A stretch of 64,000 nt of DNA from Mycobacterium simiae (GCF_010727605.1 NZ_AP022568.1:2046001-2110000), one strand, 5' to 3'; numbered from the stretch's first letter, positions 52,104-61,764 are shown. The notes: generated from the sequence alone by a model not told the origin. Translations and numbers: made by a program.

Positions 52104-52748
52104 TTATCGAAAAGCCAGCGTTCCCAATGGTTTAGGACGTATCACGATCAGGCAGAGCAGGGCGTACAGGTAGCCAAGGCACCAACCGGCCAGTACATCG
52201 GATGGGTGATGCACATTCAGGGCCACCCGCGCGACCCCGACCAGAAGCAGCACCAGCGCACTCACCGAGATCGCAACGGCACCCGTGGCCCGGTGCAGCG
52301 CCGGCAGCACCACCGCCAGCAGCGCGAGCACTGCGGCCATCGTCTCCATCGCGTGCCCCGACGGGAACGAGCTCTGCGGCACGACCACCAACATCGTCGA
52401 CGGTCGCGGCCGATCCGCCAGGGTCTTGGCCGCCAACGTGACCAACCCGTTCAGCGGACCGCACACCACCAGCAGCACCCCTGCACGCACGTTGCGTCTC
52501 ACGAAGGCGAGCACCGCGACCGCCGCATCCAGCAGCCGCAGCGGGTCCGGCCCGAGCCAAAAGGAAATGCCGGCCCACACTCGCACCCACACCGGGTGCT
52601 TGACACCAACGTCGTGCGCGGCGTTCAGCAACCACCAGTCGAACCCGTGCAGCCAGCCCCACTGCGCCCGAAACCCCGCCCACATCGCGGCGTAGACCGC
52701 CACGGCCAGTGCGGCGACGAACAGGGCTACGCGTTTTCGATGGGTCAT
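52104..52748 (-). CDS. PAP2-family membrane phosphatase (Rv0308 homologue)
   Basis: 214 residues from ATG 52748 (GAGGGC upstream). Six membrane helices; catalytic motifs KTLADRPRPS, SSFPSGHAM and VARVALNVHHPSD are complete. It should dephosphorylate a lipid phosphate or polyprenyl pyrophosphate on the outer face of the membrane. A frame to 52799 exists but has no site. It is divergent from the Rv0307c-like gene (88-bp gap). Confidence 0.88.
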   Translation of the reverse strand: MTHRKRVALFVAALAVAVYAAMWAGFRAQWGWLHGFDWWLLNAAHDVGVKHPVWVRVWAGISFWLGPDPLRLLDAAVAVLAFVRRNVRAGVLLVVCGPLNGLVTLAAKTLADRPRPSTMLVVVPQSSFPSGHAMETMAAVLALLAVVLPALHRATGAVAISVSALVLLLVGVARVALNVHHPSDVLAGWCLGYLYALLCLIVIRPKPLGTLAFR

Positions 52749-52836
52749 GCCCTCTAGCGATACCAGTGGGGCCGGGCGGGCAACGCGTCGGATGCGCACC
52801 GCTGGACCATTCGGCGGCTCGCGTCATACTGGCGTG

Positions 52837-53319
52837 ATGGCCGTCTACGTCCGCAAGCTGCTCGGGATCGGCAAGCTCCCCGAGGACCTGCATGCTCAGG
52901 TCGAGGCGGAGGGACTGCTGTATCTCGCCGACTACGTCGCGGTGACCCGACGCTTCAGCGGCGTCATCCCCGGAGTGCGATTACCGCACAGCGTCGCCTA
53001 CTACACGGGTTCGCTGGTATTCACCAGGCAGCGGATACTGGCTACGTTGTCAATGCTGCCCAAGCTGGCCGGCGTGACCGTCGACGCACGCTGGGACAGC
53101 GCACCGGGCGGCGCGGCCACCGCAGAGATCTCGTCAGCCGGCTTGGCGGTGCACGCCGACGTTTCGCGGGTCGACGAGAAGTTCAGCGGAGAACTCTCAC
53201 TGCTCTACAAGGCCGAGATTCCCGCGGATGTGCTCAGCGGGCTCCCGGCACGCTCGTTGACGTTCCACATGTCGCCGGACTGCATCGTCCGCGCCGTCGG
53301 CGTTACCTATAGTCCCTGA
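52837..53319 (+). CDS. Conserved hypothetical protein (Rv0307c homologue)
   Basis: 160 residues from ATG 52837 (GTG one codon earlier), equal in length to Rv0307c. Soluble. It begins MAVYVRKLLGIGKLPEDLHA and has an evenly alternating beta-rich middle (SVAYYTGSLVFTRQRILATL and AEISSAGLAVHADVSRVD). No catalytic residues stand out. Its last 17 bp overlap the convergent GerW-like gene. Confidence 0.82.
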   Translation: MAVYVRKLLGIGKLPEDLHAQVEAEGLLYLADYVAVTRRFSGVIPGVRLPHSVAYYTGSLVFTRQRILATLSMLPKLAGVTVDARWDSAPGGAATAEISSAGLAVHADVSRVDEKFSGELSLLYKAEIPADVLSGLPARSLTFHMSPDCIVRAVGVTYSP

Positions 53320-53587
53320 TCGTGATGCGCGGCCACGGCGGCTGACGCAGCACCGCCAGGCAGGCAATCACCCCGGTCAACACACCGGTGAGCGCGCCGA
53401 GCAGCGCGACGCGGTTCTTGTCGACGGCCGGCACCCACGACGCCTGACCGGCGTGCACGACGAAGATGCCGAGCGGCCTTTCGACCGGGATCACCGTGAC
53501 ACCGTCAGTGGTTTCGTAGGGTTGCCCGTACACACGTCCGGGGCCATGGTCAACGGGTAGCTGTTCGAGCACGTCGGAATACTTCAC
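53303..53587 (-). CDS. Small membrane protein, partly GerW/YtfJ-like
   Basis: 94 residues from ATG 53587. Residues 10-45 (HGPGRVYGQPYETTDGVTVIPVERPLG-type sequence) match the strand pattern of GerW/YtfJ sporulation-protein-like domains; the C-terminal half is a single membrane helix (VALLGALTGVLTGVIACLAV) with a basic end. The same layout is common in mycobacteria, which do not sporulate in the classical sense. The family call is tentative. Confidence 0.6.
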   Translation of the reverse strand: MKYSDVLEQLPVDHGPGRVYGQPYETTDGVTVIPVERPLGIFVVHAGQASWVPAVDKNRVALLGALTGVLTGVIACLAVLRQPPWPRITIRDYR

Positions 53588-53642
53588 TACACGCTCCCTT
53601 GCTCGCGTTTGCCGGTCTGCATCGTTGCTAAATTTGACACCG

Positions 53643-54341
53643 ATGCCATTCTTCTCCGGCGGGCTCTCCGATGGCGTGGTGAACGAACATGCGTTCAGCC
53701 CGCAAGACCGACGCGTCGTCTACCGGGTGATCGCCGAACGCCGCGACATGCGCCGCTTCGTGCCCGGCTGCACGGTGCCCGAGGAAGTCTTAGCGCGTCT
53801 GCTGCAGGCCGCGCACGCCGCGCCCAGCGTCGGGTTGATGCAGCCGTGGCGGTTCATCCGAATCACCGACGACGTGGTGCGCCGGCGTATCCACGCGCTC
53901 GTCGACGAAGAACGCCCGCGTACCGCCGAGGCGCTGGGGCCGCGGGGCGCGGAGTTTCTGCGGCTCAAGGTAGAGGGCATTCTGGAGTGCGCCGAGCTAT
54001 TCGTGGTGGCACTGGCCGACAAGCGAGACGCCCACGTGTTCGGCCGCCGCACCCTGCCACAGATGGACCTCGCGTCGGTGTCCTGCGCGATCCAGAACCT
54101 GTGGTTGGCCGCCCGCGCCGAAGGGCTTGGTGTCGGCTGGGTGTCCCTGTTCGACCCGCTGCCCCTGGCCGAGCTGCTGGGCATGCCGACCGACGCCGAG
54201 CCGGTGGCCATTTTGTGCGTGGGTCCGGTACCCGAATTTCCGGATCGCCCGGCGCTGGAGATCGACGGTTGGGCCTACGCCCGGCCGCTCTCGGAGTTCG
54301 TCTCCGAGAACCGCTGGGGCCAGCCGGCCCCCTCCGTCTGA
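53643..54341 (+). CDS. bluB: 5,6-dimethylbenzimidazole synthase BluB
   Basis: 232 residues from ATG 53643; a TTG at 53625 is alternative. This is a flavin-destructase of nitroreductase fold: RRDMRRFVPGCTVPEE at the FMN site, APSVGLMQPWRFIRI, and AIQNLWLAARAEGLGVGWVS. The conserved Asp and Ser of BluB (in VSLFDP and APSVGLMQP) are present. It breaks reduced FMN to DMB, the lower ligand of vitamin B12. It is the Rv0306 homologue. With IniR in the same window this is of interest since iniBAC induction depends on B12 in M. marinum. Confidence 0.92.
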   Translation: MPFFSGGLSDGVVNEHAFSPQDRRVVYRVIAERRDMRRFVPGCTVPEEVLARLLQAAHAAPSVGLMQPWRFIRITDDVVRRRIHALVDEERPRTAEALGPRGAEFLRLKVEGILECAELFVVALADKRDAHVFGRRTLPQMDLASVSCAIQNLWLAARAEGLGVGWVSLFDPLPLAELLGMPTDAEPVAILCVGPVPEFPDRPALEIDGWAYARPLSEFVSENRWGQPAPSV

Positions 54342-54419
54342 CCGAACGCCCTCGGGGTCCTCGCAGTTACCTGCGGTATCGTCGCCGCCGTCGCAACCAG
54401 CGTGAAGAGGGTGAGGCGA

Positions 54420-55781
54420 ATGACGGGCGACAACGTCCTGATAGTGCACTGGCACGACCTCGGCCGCCAGCTCGGCGTCTACGGTCACCCGGACGTGTCC
54501 AGCCCGCGATTGGACCAGCTCGCCAGCGAGAGCATCCTGTTCACCCGGGCCCACGCCACCGCGCCGTTGTGCACCCCGTCGCGGGGGTCGTTGTTCACCG
54601 GCCGCTATCCGCAGAGCAACGGGCTGGTCGGGCTGGCCCACCACGGCTGGGAATACCGGGCCGGCGTCCGCACTCTGCCGCAAATCCTGTCCGAATCAGG
54701 TTGGTATTCCGCCCTTTTCGGCATGCAACACGAGACGTCCTATCCTAAGCGGCTGGGCTTCGACGAGTTCGACGTGTCGAATTCGTACTGCGACTACGTC
54801 GTGGAGCGGGTCGAGGAATGGCTGCGCGACGATGACGGCCAGCGCGGGCAGCAGCCGTTCCTGGTGACCGCGGGCTTTTTCGAGACTCACCGCCCCTACC
54901 CGCACGACCGGTACCAGCCGGCCGAGCCGACGGCGGTCGATGTACCCGGCTACCTGCCCGACACCCCGGAGGTGCGCGGTGACGTCGCCGACTTCTACGG
55001 CGCCATCGCCACCGCCGACGCGGCTGTCGGTCGAATTTTGGACACGCTGATCGAAACCGGGCTGGATTCCAGCACCTGGCTGGTGTTCTTCACCGATCAC
55101 GGTCCGGCCTTTCCCCGCGCAAAATCCACGCTGTACGACGCCGGAACCGGTATCGCCATGCTCATCCGCCCGCCGACCGGTCGGGACGTCCCAGTGCGGG
55201 TCTACGACGAGTTGTTCAGCGGCGTCGACCTTGTCCCGACGTTGCTGGAGCTGCTGGGCCTGGAGGTGCCGGCCGACGTCGAAGGCCTGTCGCACGCGCA
55301 CGCGCTGCTCGCGCCGGGTACCGCGGCCGATCCGGTGCGCGAGCAGGTGTACACGATGAAGACCTACCACGACTCCTTCGACCCGATTCGGGCAATCCGC
55401 ACAAAGGAATACAGTTACATCGAGAACTACGTGCCTCGACCGCTGCTGGACCTGCCCTGGGATATCGAAGAGAGCCCTTCGGGCCTGGCGATCGCCCCGT
55501 TCGTGACGTCGCCGCGGCCGGAGCGTGAACTCTACGATCTGCGATCCGATCCCAGCGAGACCACTAATCTGTTGGCCGACGGCAACTCCGGCATGGACGC
55601 AGTTGCTGCGGATCTTGCTGTCCGCCTTAACGATTGGCGTCAGCGCACCGGCGACGTGATTCCGTCGGATTTCGCCGGTACCCGCATCGCACAGCGCTAC
55701 ACCGAGACTTACCTGCAGATCCATCACACCGCTCCGACCAGCCGGTCGGCGATCGCCGCCGACCGCGGTGTCGAAGAATGA
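54420..55781 (+). CDS. Type I sulfatase (Rv0296c homologue)
   Basis: 453 residues from ATG 54420, GAGG upstream. The formylglycine motif CTPSRGSLFTGRYP (Cys about 47) is intact, and the metal/nucleophile set VLIVHWHD, FTDHGPAFPRAKS and the terminal ELYDLRSDPSETTNL is typical of alkaline-phosphatase-superfamily sulfatases. It should hydrolyse a sulfate ester and needs formylglycine-generating enzyme. Cytosolic in appearance. It lies 78 bp after bluB and 9 bp before the convergent tam; the neighbouring sulfotransferase Rv0295c of M. tuberculosis is missing here. Confidence 0.9.
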   Translation: MTGDNVLIVHWHDLGRQLGVYGHPDVSSPRLDQLASESILFTRAHATAPLCTPSRGSLFTGRYPQSNGLVGLAHHGWEYRAGVRTLPQILSESGWYSALFGMQHETSYPKRLGFDEFDVSNSYCDYVVERVEEWLRDDDGQRGQQPFLVTAGFFETHRPYPHDRYQPAEPTAVDVPGYLPDTPEVRGDVADFYGAIATADAAVGRILDTLIETGLDSSTWLVFFTDHGPAFPRAKSTLYDAGTGIAMLIRPPTGRDVPVRVYDELFSGVDLVPTLLELLGLEVPADVEGLSHAHALLAPGTAADPVREQVYTMKTYHDSFDPIRAIRTKEYSYIENYVPRPLLDLPWDIEESPSGLAIAPFVTSPRPERELYDLRSDPSETTNLLADGNSGMDAVAADLAVRLNDWRQRTGDVIPSDFAGTRIAQRYTETYLQIHHTAPTSRSAIAADRGVEE

Positions 55782-55790
55782 GTGAGTCCG

Positions 55791-56576
55791 CTAGCCGTCG
55801 GCGCGATGTGTCCCGCCGACCTCGGCGACGATGAAGACCCGCCGGAACGGGAAGATCGTCGTGCCGTCGGCCCGGGCGGGATAGGCGTCGTCCAGCAGCG
55901 GGATGAGTTCTTGGCGGAACTGCTCCCAGTCCTCGTCGTTCAGTCGTTCCCGCACCGGCACCAGCGCCGTGCCGGTGATCCACTCCAGCACGGGGTTCTC
56001 CCCGGTCAGTTGGTGCAGGTAGGTAGTCTCCCACGCGTCGACCTTGCAGCCGGCATCCATCAGCAGGTTGGCGTAGTGCGCCGGCGGCTGAACCACCGCG
56101 CCCACGCGAAAAGGCACGTCACGCAAGGCTTTTGCGTAGTGTTCACGACGCGCCACCGCCCGCACGGCGCCATGTGACGGCGTATCGAAATTGCCCGGGA
56201 TCTGGACGGCGATCCAGGAACCGGCCGGCAGTTGACCGGCCCACCCGACCAACAGGTCGGCGTGCTCGGTGACCCAGTGCAGGGCGGCGTTGCTGACCAC
56301 CACGTCGGTGTCGGGTTTCGGCTTCCAATCGCGCAAATCGGCGACGGTCGCGTCGATGCCTCGTTCCCGGGCGGCCGCAACCATCGCCGGTGAGGTGTCC
56401 AGCGCTTCGACGACCGCACCGGGCCAGCGCTTCTCGAGATACTTCGTCAGGTTGCCGGGGCCACAACCCAGGTCGACCACCCGGCGTGCCCGCTCGGCCC
56501 CCACCCTCGAGAGCAAATCGTAAAACGGGCGGCTGCGATGGTCGGCGAAAGCCAGGTAGACATCTGGATCCCACAT
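55791..56576 (-). CDS. tam: Trans-aconitate 2-methyltransferase
   Basis: 261 residues, same as Rv0294. AGGAGG stands 6 nt before the ATG at 56576. The SAM-binding motif [15 protein letters not shown] and acidic ALDTSP are followed by [11 protein letters not shown], diagnostic of Tam. It methylates trans-aconitate, removing this aconitase inhibitor. The frame to 56603 is not used. The catalytic domain is complete, with no fusions. Confidence 0.93.
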   Translation of the reverse strand: MWDPDVYLAFADHRSRPFYDLLSRVGAERARRVVDLGCGPGNLTKYLEKRWPGAVVEALDTSPAMVAAARERGIDATVADLRDWKPKPDTDVVVSNAALHWVTEHADLLVGWAGQLPAGSWIAVQIPGNFDTPSHGAVRAVARREHYAKALRDVPFRVGAVVQPPAHYANLLMDAGCKVDAWETTYLHQLTGENPVLEWITGTALVPVRERLNDEDWEQFRQELIPLLDDAYPARADGTTIFPFRRVFIVAEVGGTHRADG

Positions 56577-56722
56577 GTCGGTCCTCCTGATCAACACCGC
56601 CACTAGTCGGCCATCTAGACAAAACCGTATTACCGTATGGTGCCCCTACGCTCCCCGAGTGCCCCCTACAATCCGGTCAAATCCCCTGGGGCCGGCGGCC
56701 CGGCCGGATAGCATCGACAGTC

Positions 56723-57934
56723 GTGGCGACCGACACCGATCCCATCGATCCGCCGATCCCCGTTCCCGACGTACCCGGTGCCGACGTTCCCCCCAACGCA
56801 GGCGGTCTACCCCCACTGTCGGCGTTGACGCCGCACCAACGCAGAGTAGTCCTCGCATCAGCGGTCGGCGACGTAGCACTGCGTACCTGGGTCTCGTCGC
56901 TGCTGGCGGTGACGGCAGCGCCGGTGGTGGTGGCCACGTCGTTGCTTTCCAAGTTGCACTCCGACACCGGCACCGAGCGCGGCAACCTGAATTTCTATGC
57001 CGAACTGGCCGCCGAGCATGACTCGCAGATGTCGTTCCCGGCTCCTACCGAATTGCCGCAAGTCTCGTCGCGACCGGCGGGACGGCTCGCGACCTGGATC
57101 GCGCGCGGAACCGTCGAAAACATTTCATTTCCCAGCAGCTTCACGGCGATCAATCCGGCGATGCGCGAGCGGTGGAGCGCGTGGGGCTCCAACAACGTCG
57201 CACGTGCCCAGCACTGGCGCCACGACGACGGACCACGGCCGACCTTATGCGTCATCCACGGTTTCATGGGTTCGTCGTATCTGGCCAACGGGCGTTTCTT
57301 CTCGATGCCGTGGTACTACCGAGCGGGTTACGACGTGCTGTTGTATACGTTGCCCTTTCACGGATCCCGTGCCGAAAAGTGTTCGCCATTCAGCGGTTTC
57401 GGCTACTTCGCCGGCGGGCTGAGCGGATTCGCCGAGTCAATGGCCCAGGCCGTGCACGACTTCCGGTCCGTGGTCGACTATTTGCGCCACACCGGTGTCG
57501 AACGCGTTGCGCTCACCGGTATCTCGTTGGGCGGCTATACCTGCGCGCTGGTCGCCTCGGTCGAGGATCGGCTCGAGGCCGTTATTCCCAACTGTCCGGT
57601 CGTCACCCCGTCGACGATGTTCGAGCAGTGGTTCCCGGCGAACACGCTGGTGAGCCTTGGCTTGCAGTTGTCCGACATCAGCCGCGAGGAACTCGTCGGC
57701 GGGCTTGCTTACCATTGCCCGCTGAACTACCAGCCGCTGGTGCCGACCGACCGGCGGATGATCATCACCGGTCTCGCCGACCGGATGGCTCCGCCTGGGC
57801 AAGCCGAAATGCTCTGGCACCACTGGGATCACTGTGCACTGCACTGGTTTCCCGGCAGCCACATTCTGCACGTCAGCCAGCTGGATTATCTGCGGCGGAT
57901 GACCGAGTTCTTGAACGGCGTCATGCTGAACTAG
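56723..57934 (+). CDS. Alpha/beta hydrolase-fold protein (Rv0293c homologue)
   Basis: 403 residues from GTG. The first 150 residues have no known domain; the hydrolase core starts at LCVIHGFMGSSYLANG. The nucleophile elbow is GISLGG (Ser about 273), with probable Asp in ITGLADRMAPP and His in PGSHILHV. There is a possible membrane segment at VSSLLAVTAAPVVVATSLL (about 58). All three catalytic residues are seen. The substrate is unknown. Its last 14 bp overlap eccE3, tail to tail. Confidence 0.83.
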   Translation: MATDTDPIDPPIPVPDVPGADVPPNAGGLPPLSALTPHQRRVVLASAVGDVALRTWVSSLLAVTAAPVVVATSLLSKLHSDTGTERGNLNFYAELAAEHDSQMSFPAPTELPQVSSRPAGRLATWIARGTVENISFPSSFTAINPAMRERWSAWGSNNVARAQHWRHDDGPRPTLCVIHGFMGSSYLANGRFFSMPWYYRAGYDVLLYTLPFHGSRAEKCSPFSGFGYFAGGLSGFAESMAQAVHDFRSVVDYLRHTGVERVALTGISLGGYTCALVASVEDRLEAVIPNCPVVTPSTMFEQWFPANTLVSLGLQLSDISREELVGGLAYHCPLNYQPLVPTDRRMIITGLADRMAPPGQAEMLWHHWDHCALHWFPGSHILHVSQLDYLRRMTEFLNGVMLN

Positions 57935-58934
57935 CCGCCTGGGGCCGCGCTGCCCGATGGGCGCCCGCCTCCGGAGTGGGCCAGTCCAGACTCTCCAGCA
58001 GGCCGGCGGGCAAGTCGGTGTGACCGTCGAGTCGTCCGGTGGACAACAGATCCAGCGCCGCCAGCGCGGGCCCTTGGTTGCCGCGCTGCGGGATCAGCCC
58101 GGATACCGGCAGCGCCAGCCCGGGTGGCGTATCGGTCAGGAAAGCGCACGACGCGGCGATCGTGAGCTGGTCACGCGAGGAAAGGGGGCGGGCGATTTCC
58201 AGGGCGGTGCACGTCTGTCGGGCCCCGTACGACCGGATGGCCTCGAATGTCGCCGGAAGTCCGTCGTCGACGGCAACCTGATACGCCGCAACGTAATCGG
58301 AATTGCCCCGCTGCACGGCCCGCCAGGTCTCGCGGGCGTTGGCGGTCAGCCAGCGCGGCACGTCGTCGGCATTGACCACATTGGCTTCCCAGCCGATCTC
58401 GCGAAGGTGGTCCGCGAGCCGCCGCGCCGCGACCTCGGCGGTCTCGTGCAGCGGGATGCGCGACGAACGTGCCTGCAGCGCAGCCAGGTTCTCGGCGGCC
58501 GACAGGGTGATAGCCACCCAGGTCTCACGACGGGAATCCTCGGATGCATTGTCGCGGCTGGTGATACGGATCTTGTCGGCGCGGATTCCGTAGCGGTCCA
58601 GGTAGCTTGCCAGGAGCCCCAGCGGAAACACCGCATCGGCCGCGGTGGGCGCGCCGATCCGCACCACAGCGGTTGCTTTCGCGGTGACGGCCGATTCGGC
58701 GGCCGGGACGTTGGCTGGGTTGGACCGACGGCCCATGATGGCTAGCCGGCGCCGCAGAAGGGTCGTGAAATGCAGGCCGCGCCACCAGCCGAACATCGCC
58801 ACGACCGCAACCGCGGCGATGCCGAGCAGCCAGTAATCGCGATTCGAGTTCCAGGGGTAGGCCAGCGCCGCAGGCAATACGGCCAAGGCGGTCACGGCAA
58901 TTCGGGCACTGCCCGGGATCGGGATCGAACTCAC
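57921..58934 (-). CDS. eccE3: ESX-3 membrane component EccE3
   Basis: 337 residues, usual length. Two N-terminal membrane helices (ALAVLPAALAYPWN and DYWLLGIAAVAVVAMFGWW) are followed by a soluble periplasmic-side domain typical of EccE, from about residue 85. EccE sits at the periphery of the ESX inner-membrane complex with EccB, EccC and EccD. GTG at 58934 overlaps the mycP3 stop by 4 bp (GTGA), so it is translationally coupled. It ends the ESX-3 operon. Confidence 0.93.
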   Translation of the reverse strand: MSSIPIPGSARIAVTALAVLPAALAYPWNSNRDYWLLGIAAVAVVAMFGWWRGLHFTTLLRRRLAIMGRRSNPANVPAAESAVTAKATAVVRIGAPTAADAVFPLGLLASYLDRYGIRADKIRITSRDNASEDSRRETWVAITLSAAENLAALQARSSRIPLHETAEVAARRLADHLREIGWEANVVNADDVPRWLTANARETWRAVQRGNSDYVAAYQVAVDDGLPATFEAIRSYGARQTCTALEIARPLSSRDQLTIAASCAFLTDTPPGLALPVSGLIPQRGNQGPALAALDLLSTGRLDGHTDLPAGLLESLDWPTPEAGAHRAARPQAASSA

Positions 58935-60340
58935 GGGGTGGTCTCCTTCCGTCGGCGCGCGGCGATCGCCGCCGCGGCGCCCACCGCCGCGACGAGCACT
59001 GCCAGCGCGGCAGTCCCGGCGAACGCGACGGTCCGCGGGGTGGTGTCCTTGGGCGCCGGTGCCGGAGGGACGGCGACCGGCTTCGCCGGCGTCGCGTCCG
59101 CACCGCTGCGCGCGGGCAGTTCCCAGGTCAACGCGGCCAGGGCGTCGACACTGCCCGCGCCGACCAGGTTCGACGGTGCGCGGGCGCCGTTGTGCGCGGT
59201 CGCGGTGATCCGGCGGATCACCTCGGTCGCGGACATCGCCGGGTATTTACTGCGTACCAGCGCCGCGATGCCCGCCACATAGCCGGCCGCGTAGCCGGTG
59301 CCGCTGAGCGCATTCAATTGCTGGTGCTCGTTGGGCAGGCCGTTGGCGAGGCCCCCGCCGTCGCGGTTGCTCACCGACACGATCTTTTCGCCCGGCGCGG
59401 CGATACCCACCCACGGCCCCGACATGGTGTACCTCGACGGCTGGCCATCGGGGGTCAGTGACGCCGCCGACAGCACGTACGGCTGCCACCACGACGGAGT
59501 CGAGACCGACGTGACGCCGGCCCAGTTCCGTGCATCCGCAGGATTGCCCAGATCGGTGAGCGGGTTTGCCTCACAAGACATTCCACCGCCAAACGAACCC
59601 GCCGACCCGAGGTCGCCCGCGGCCGCCACGATCACCGCATCCTTGTCCACCGCCGCATAGCGAATCGCGGCCCCCAGCGCGGCCTGGTCAACGGGCCGAT
59701 CGGCCGGCACGCAGGTCGCTTGGGAAACGTCGATCACCCGGGCGCCCAGATCGGCCGCGTGCACGATCGCCCGGCCCAACGTCGCAACCTCGAGGGACAC
59801 CCGAGCCACCATCGGATCACCACCCGGCGTCCGCGGCGAGTACTTGCCCGACCCGGTGCGGATCGACAGCACGCGGGCCGCGGGCGCGACACCTGAGAAG
59901 CCGTCCTCATCGGAGGGTTGACCGGCGACGATCCCGGCGACCAGCGTCCCATGCCCGTCGCAATCGGTCAGGCCGTCGGTCGCCTCCACGAAGTCACCGC
60001 CGGCCTCGACGTTGGGTAACCGCGGTCCCGGCCGCACGCCGCTGTCCAGCACCGCCACCAGCTGACCCTCGCCGCGGGAAAATTGCCACGCCGCCCCAAG
60101 ATTGAGCGCCGCCTGGCTAGGTGTCACCGCAGTGGGATCGCTGCCTGGGATGACGCCGGAGGTCGCGCAGGGCCCGCGCTGTTCCATCGGCTGCACCGGT
60201 CCCGCCGCGCCGCTGGGAGGTGGCGTGGCGGGGTCGATTACCGGCGCGGTGATCGCCGACGCCGATGGGCAAGCCCACGGAACAACGACCGGGACGAAAA
60301 CCAAAGCCGCGCTAAGCCAGGCGGATCCGGCACGAATCAT
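58931..60340 (-). CDS. mycP3: ESX-3 mycosin MycP3, predicted protease-dead
   Basis: 469 residues; ATG overlaps eccD3 by 4 bp (ATGA). Signal peptide, subtilisin-like domain (about 85-395), Pro-rich linker and C-terminal membrane helix are as expected for MycP3. Catalytic Asp99 (AVLDSGV) and His130 (DCDGHGTLVAG) are kept. But the serine motif reads SGTGYAAGYVAG, with Gly at 349 where M. tuberculosis MycP3 has GTSYAAGYVSG. The oxyanion-hole asparagine (AAAGN in M. tuberculosis) is Asp243 (AAAGD). Both codons were checked on the DNA (59294-59296 and 59612-59614). Mycosins also have a structural role in ESX complexes, which may remain. Confidence 0.95.
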   Translation of the reverse strand: MIRAGSAWLSAALVFVPVVVPWACPSASAITAPVIDPATPPPSGAAGPVQPMEQRGPCATSGVIPGSDPTAVTPSQAALNLGAAWQFSRGEGQLVAVLDSGVRPGPRLPNVEAGGDFVEATDGLTDCDGHGTLVAGIVAGQPSDEDGFSGVAPAARVLSIRTGSGKYSPRTPGGDPMVARVSLEVATLGRAIVHAADLGARVIDVSQATCVPADRPVDQAALGAAIRYAAVDKDAVIVAAAGDLGSAGSFGGGMSCEANPLTDLGNPADARNWAGVTSVSTPSWWQPYVLSAASLTPDGQPSRYTMSGPWVGIAAPGEKIVSVSNRDGGGLANGLPNEHQQLNALSGTGYAAGYVAGIAALVRSKYPAMSATEVIRRITATAHNGARAPSNLVGAGSVDALAALTWELPARSGADATPAKPVAVPPAPAPKDTTPRTVAFAGTAALAVLVAAVGAAAAIAARRRKETTP

Positions 60341-61764
60341 CGATTGAGCACCCACGCGAAGAGGCCGACGAGGTAGGCGATGACCGGAATCAGCGACGCA
60401 TCCAAACCGGCCGAGGCAAATCCCAGCAACCGACGCACCGGCAACGAATACGTCTGTGGCGCGGCGATACTCGGGTTCAGCGCCACCACGGTCCACGCCA
60501 GCACCAGCACGACCAGCACCACCGCCGCCACCAGCGCGGCCAGGTACCGCCCGGTCGAGGCATAGCACACCAGCAGCACACCGGCGACCAGGTAAGGCTG
60601 GGCCAGCAGCCAGGCCTTGCACGCGGCCGAATCCCACACTCGGGCACGCAGCACCGAGGTGGCCGCGGTGGCCGCCACCACATACCAGCCCCAACCGCTC
60701 AACGATTCGGGACGCAGCGTGATCGCGATCGATCCGAGGACGCTGAGCAGCACGGCACCGGCGATGAAACCGTTTTGGTGGGCATCACCGATGCGCACGC
60801 GCCGGGGCAGATCCTCGAGGAGCCGCAGGTCCGGCGCCGCGGGCGTGGGATCGCCGGGAGCCGGGATGACCGGCAGCGGGAAACGCGCCCACAGTGCCGA
60901 CAGCTGCGCCGCCTGAATGGTCACCAGCAGCGCCATCACGATCAGGCCCGAGCCGATCGTGAGTAGCGGTAGCTGCCAAAGCAATTCGGCGCCGGCCGCC
61001 AGCAGCACCCCGGCACCCACGACGGTGGTTGCGGTGAAGAATCCGACAATCCGCTCCCGCTGGGTGCTCGGCACCATCAACACGATCAGTGACCAGGCCG
61101 TGACACCGGCCGCCGCCAGTACCAGCTGGGCCGCACCAAATTTGCCGGGGACCGCCAACGCCAGGGCGGCGCCGATGGGCGCCAGCGCAGCCATCGACAG
61201 CGCCATCCCGGTGCGTTCCGAGCGCAGCGTCCCGAACAACCCGGCGATCGCCGCCAGCGCCGCGATCACGCTGACCGCAACGAGTCCGGTCAGCGCTCCG
61301 GTTGCCAGCCGATAGGTGACAGCCAGGCCCGTCGCCAGCAGCCCCACTACGAGCGCCGCGGCCAGTGCACCGCGGCGGATGTGGTCGATGCCCCAAGGCT
61401 TGAGCCGGGAAGTCGAAAAGATCATCGCGGCGTCGGCGATGTCCTCGACGATGCCGGGAGCGGCCGGACCTACCGGAACAGGCTGTAATGCAAGCAAATC
61501 TCCGTCGACGACGCCGACGGTGTCGAGGCTGGCATCCAGGCTGAACGGCGCTCCCCCGATCGGTGCCAGACTCAGTTGGGCGACCGCACCGTCACGCGCC
61601 GCGCCCTCGAGGTCGCCACCGTCGCCATTCTGGCTCGTCGGTACCACCAATCGCTGTACTGCAGGCAGTATTTCGCGCAGCGGTAGTTCGGCGGGCAAGG
61701 CAACTTCGGTCAGCCTGCTGTGCGCGAGGATGGCCACGCGCACGATCGGCATAACGGCGGTCAC
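60337..61764 (-). CDS. eccD3: ESX-3 membrane channel component EccD3
   Basis: 475 residues from GTG with GAGGG upstream; an internal ATG at 61752 is the alternative. The N-terminal ubiquitin-like domain (VRVAILAHSRLTEVALPAEL to about residue 95) is cytosolic, followed by eleven membrane helices. EccD forms the membrane vestibule of type VII secretion. The start lies 53 bp after the stop of espG3, and the end overlaps mycP3 by 4 bp. Confidence 0.94.
   Translation of the reverse strand: MTAVMPIVRVAILAHSRLTEVALPAELPLREILPAVQRLVVPTSQNGDGGDLEGAARDGAVAQLSLAPIGGAPFSLDASLDTVGVVDGDLLALQPVPVGPAAPGIVEDIADAAMIFSTSRLKPWGIDHIRRGALAAALVVGLLATGLAVTYRLATGALTGLVAVSVIAALAAIAGLFGTLRSERTGMALSMAALAPIGAALALAVPGKFGAAQLVLAAAGVTAWSLIVLMVPSTQRERIVGFFTATTVVGAGVLLAAGAELLWQLPLLTIGSGLIVMALLVTIQAAQLSALWARFPLPVIPAPGDPTPAAPDLRLLEDLPRRVRIGDAHQNGFIAGAVLLSVLGSIAITLRPESLSGWGWYVVAATAATSVLRARVWDSAACKAWLLAQPYLVAGVLLVCYASTGRYLAALVAAVVLVVLVLAWTVVALNPSIAAPQTYSLPVRRLLGFASAGLDASLIPVIAYLVGLFAWVLNR

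Noticed and set aside
54696..55727. 343-codon open frame on the minus strand
   Set aside because: Antisense to the sulfatase gene with the formylglycine motif; no recognisable domain.
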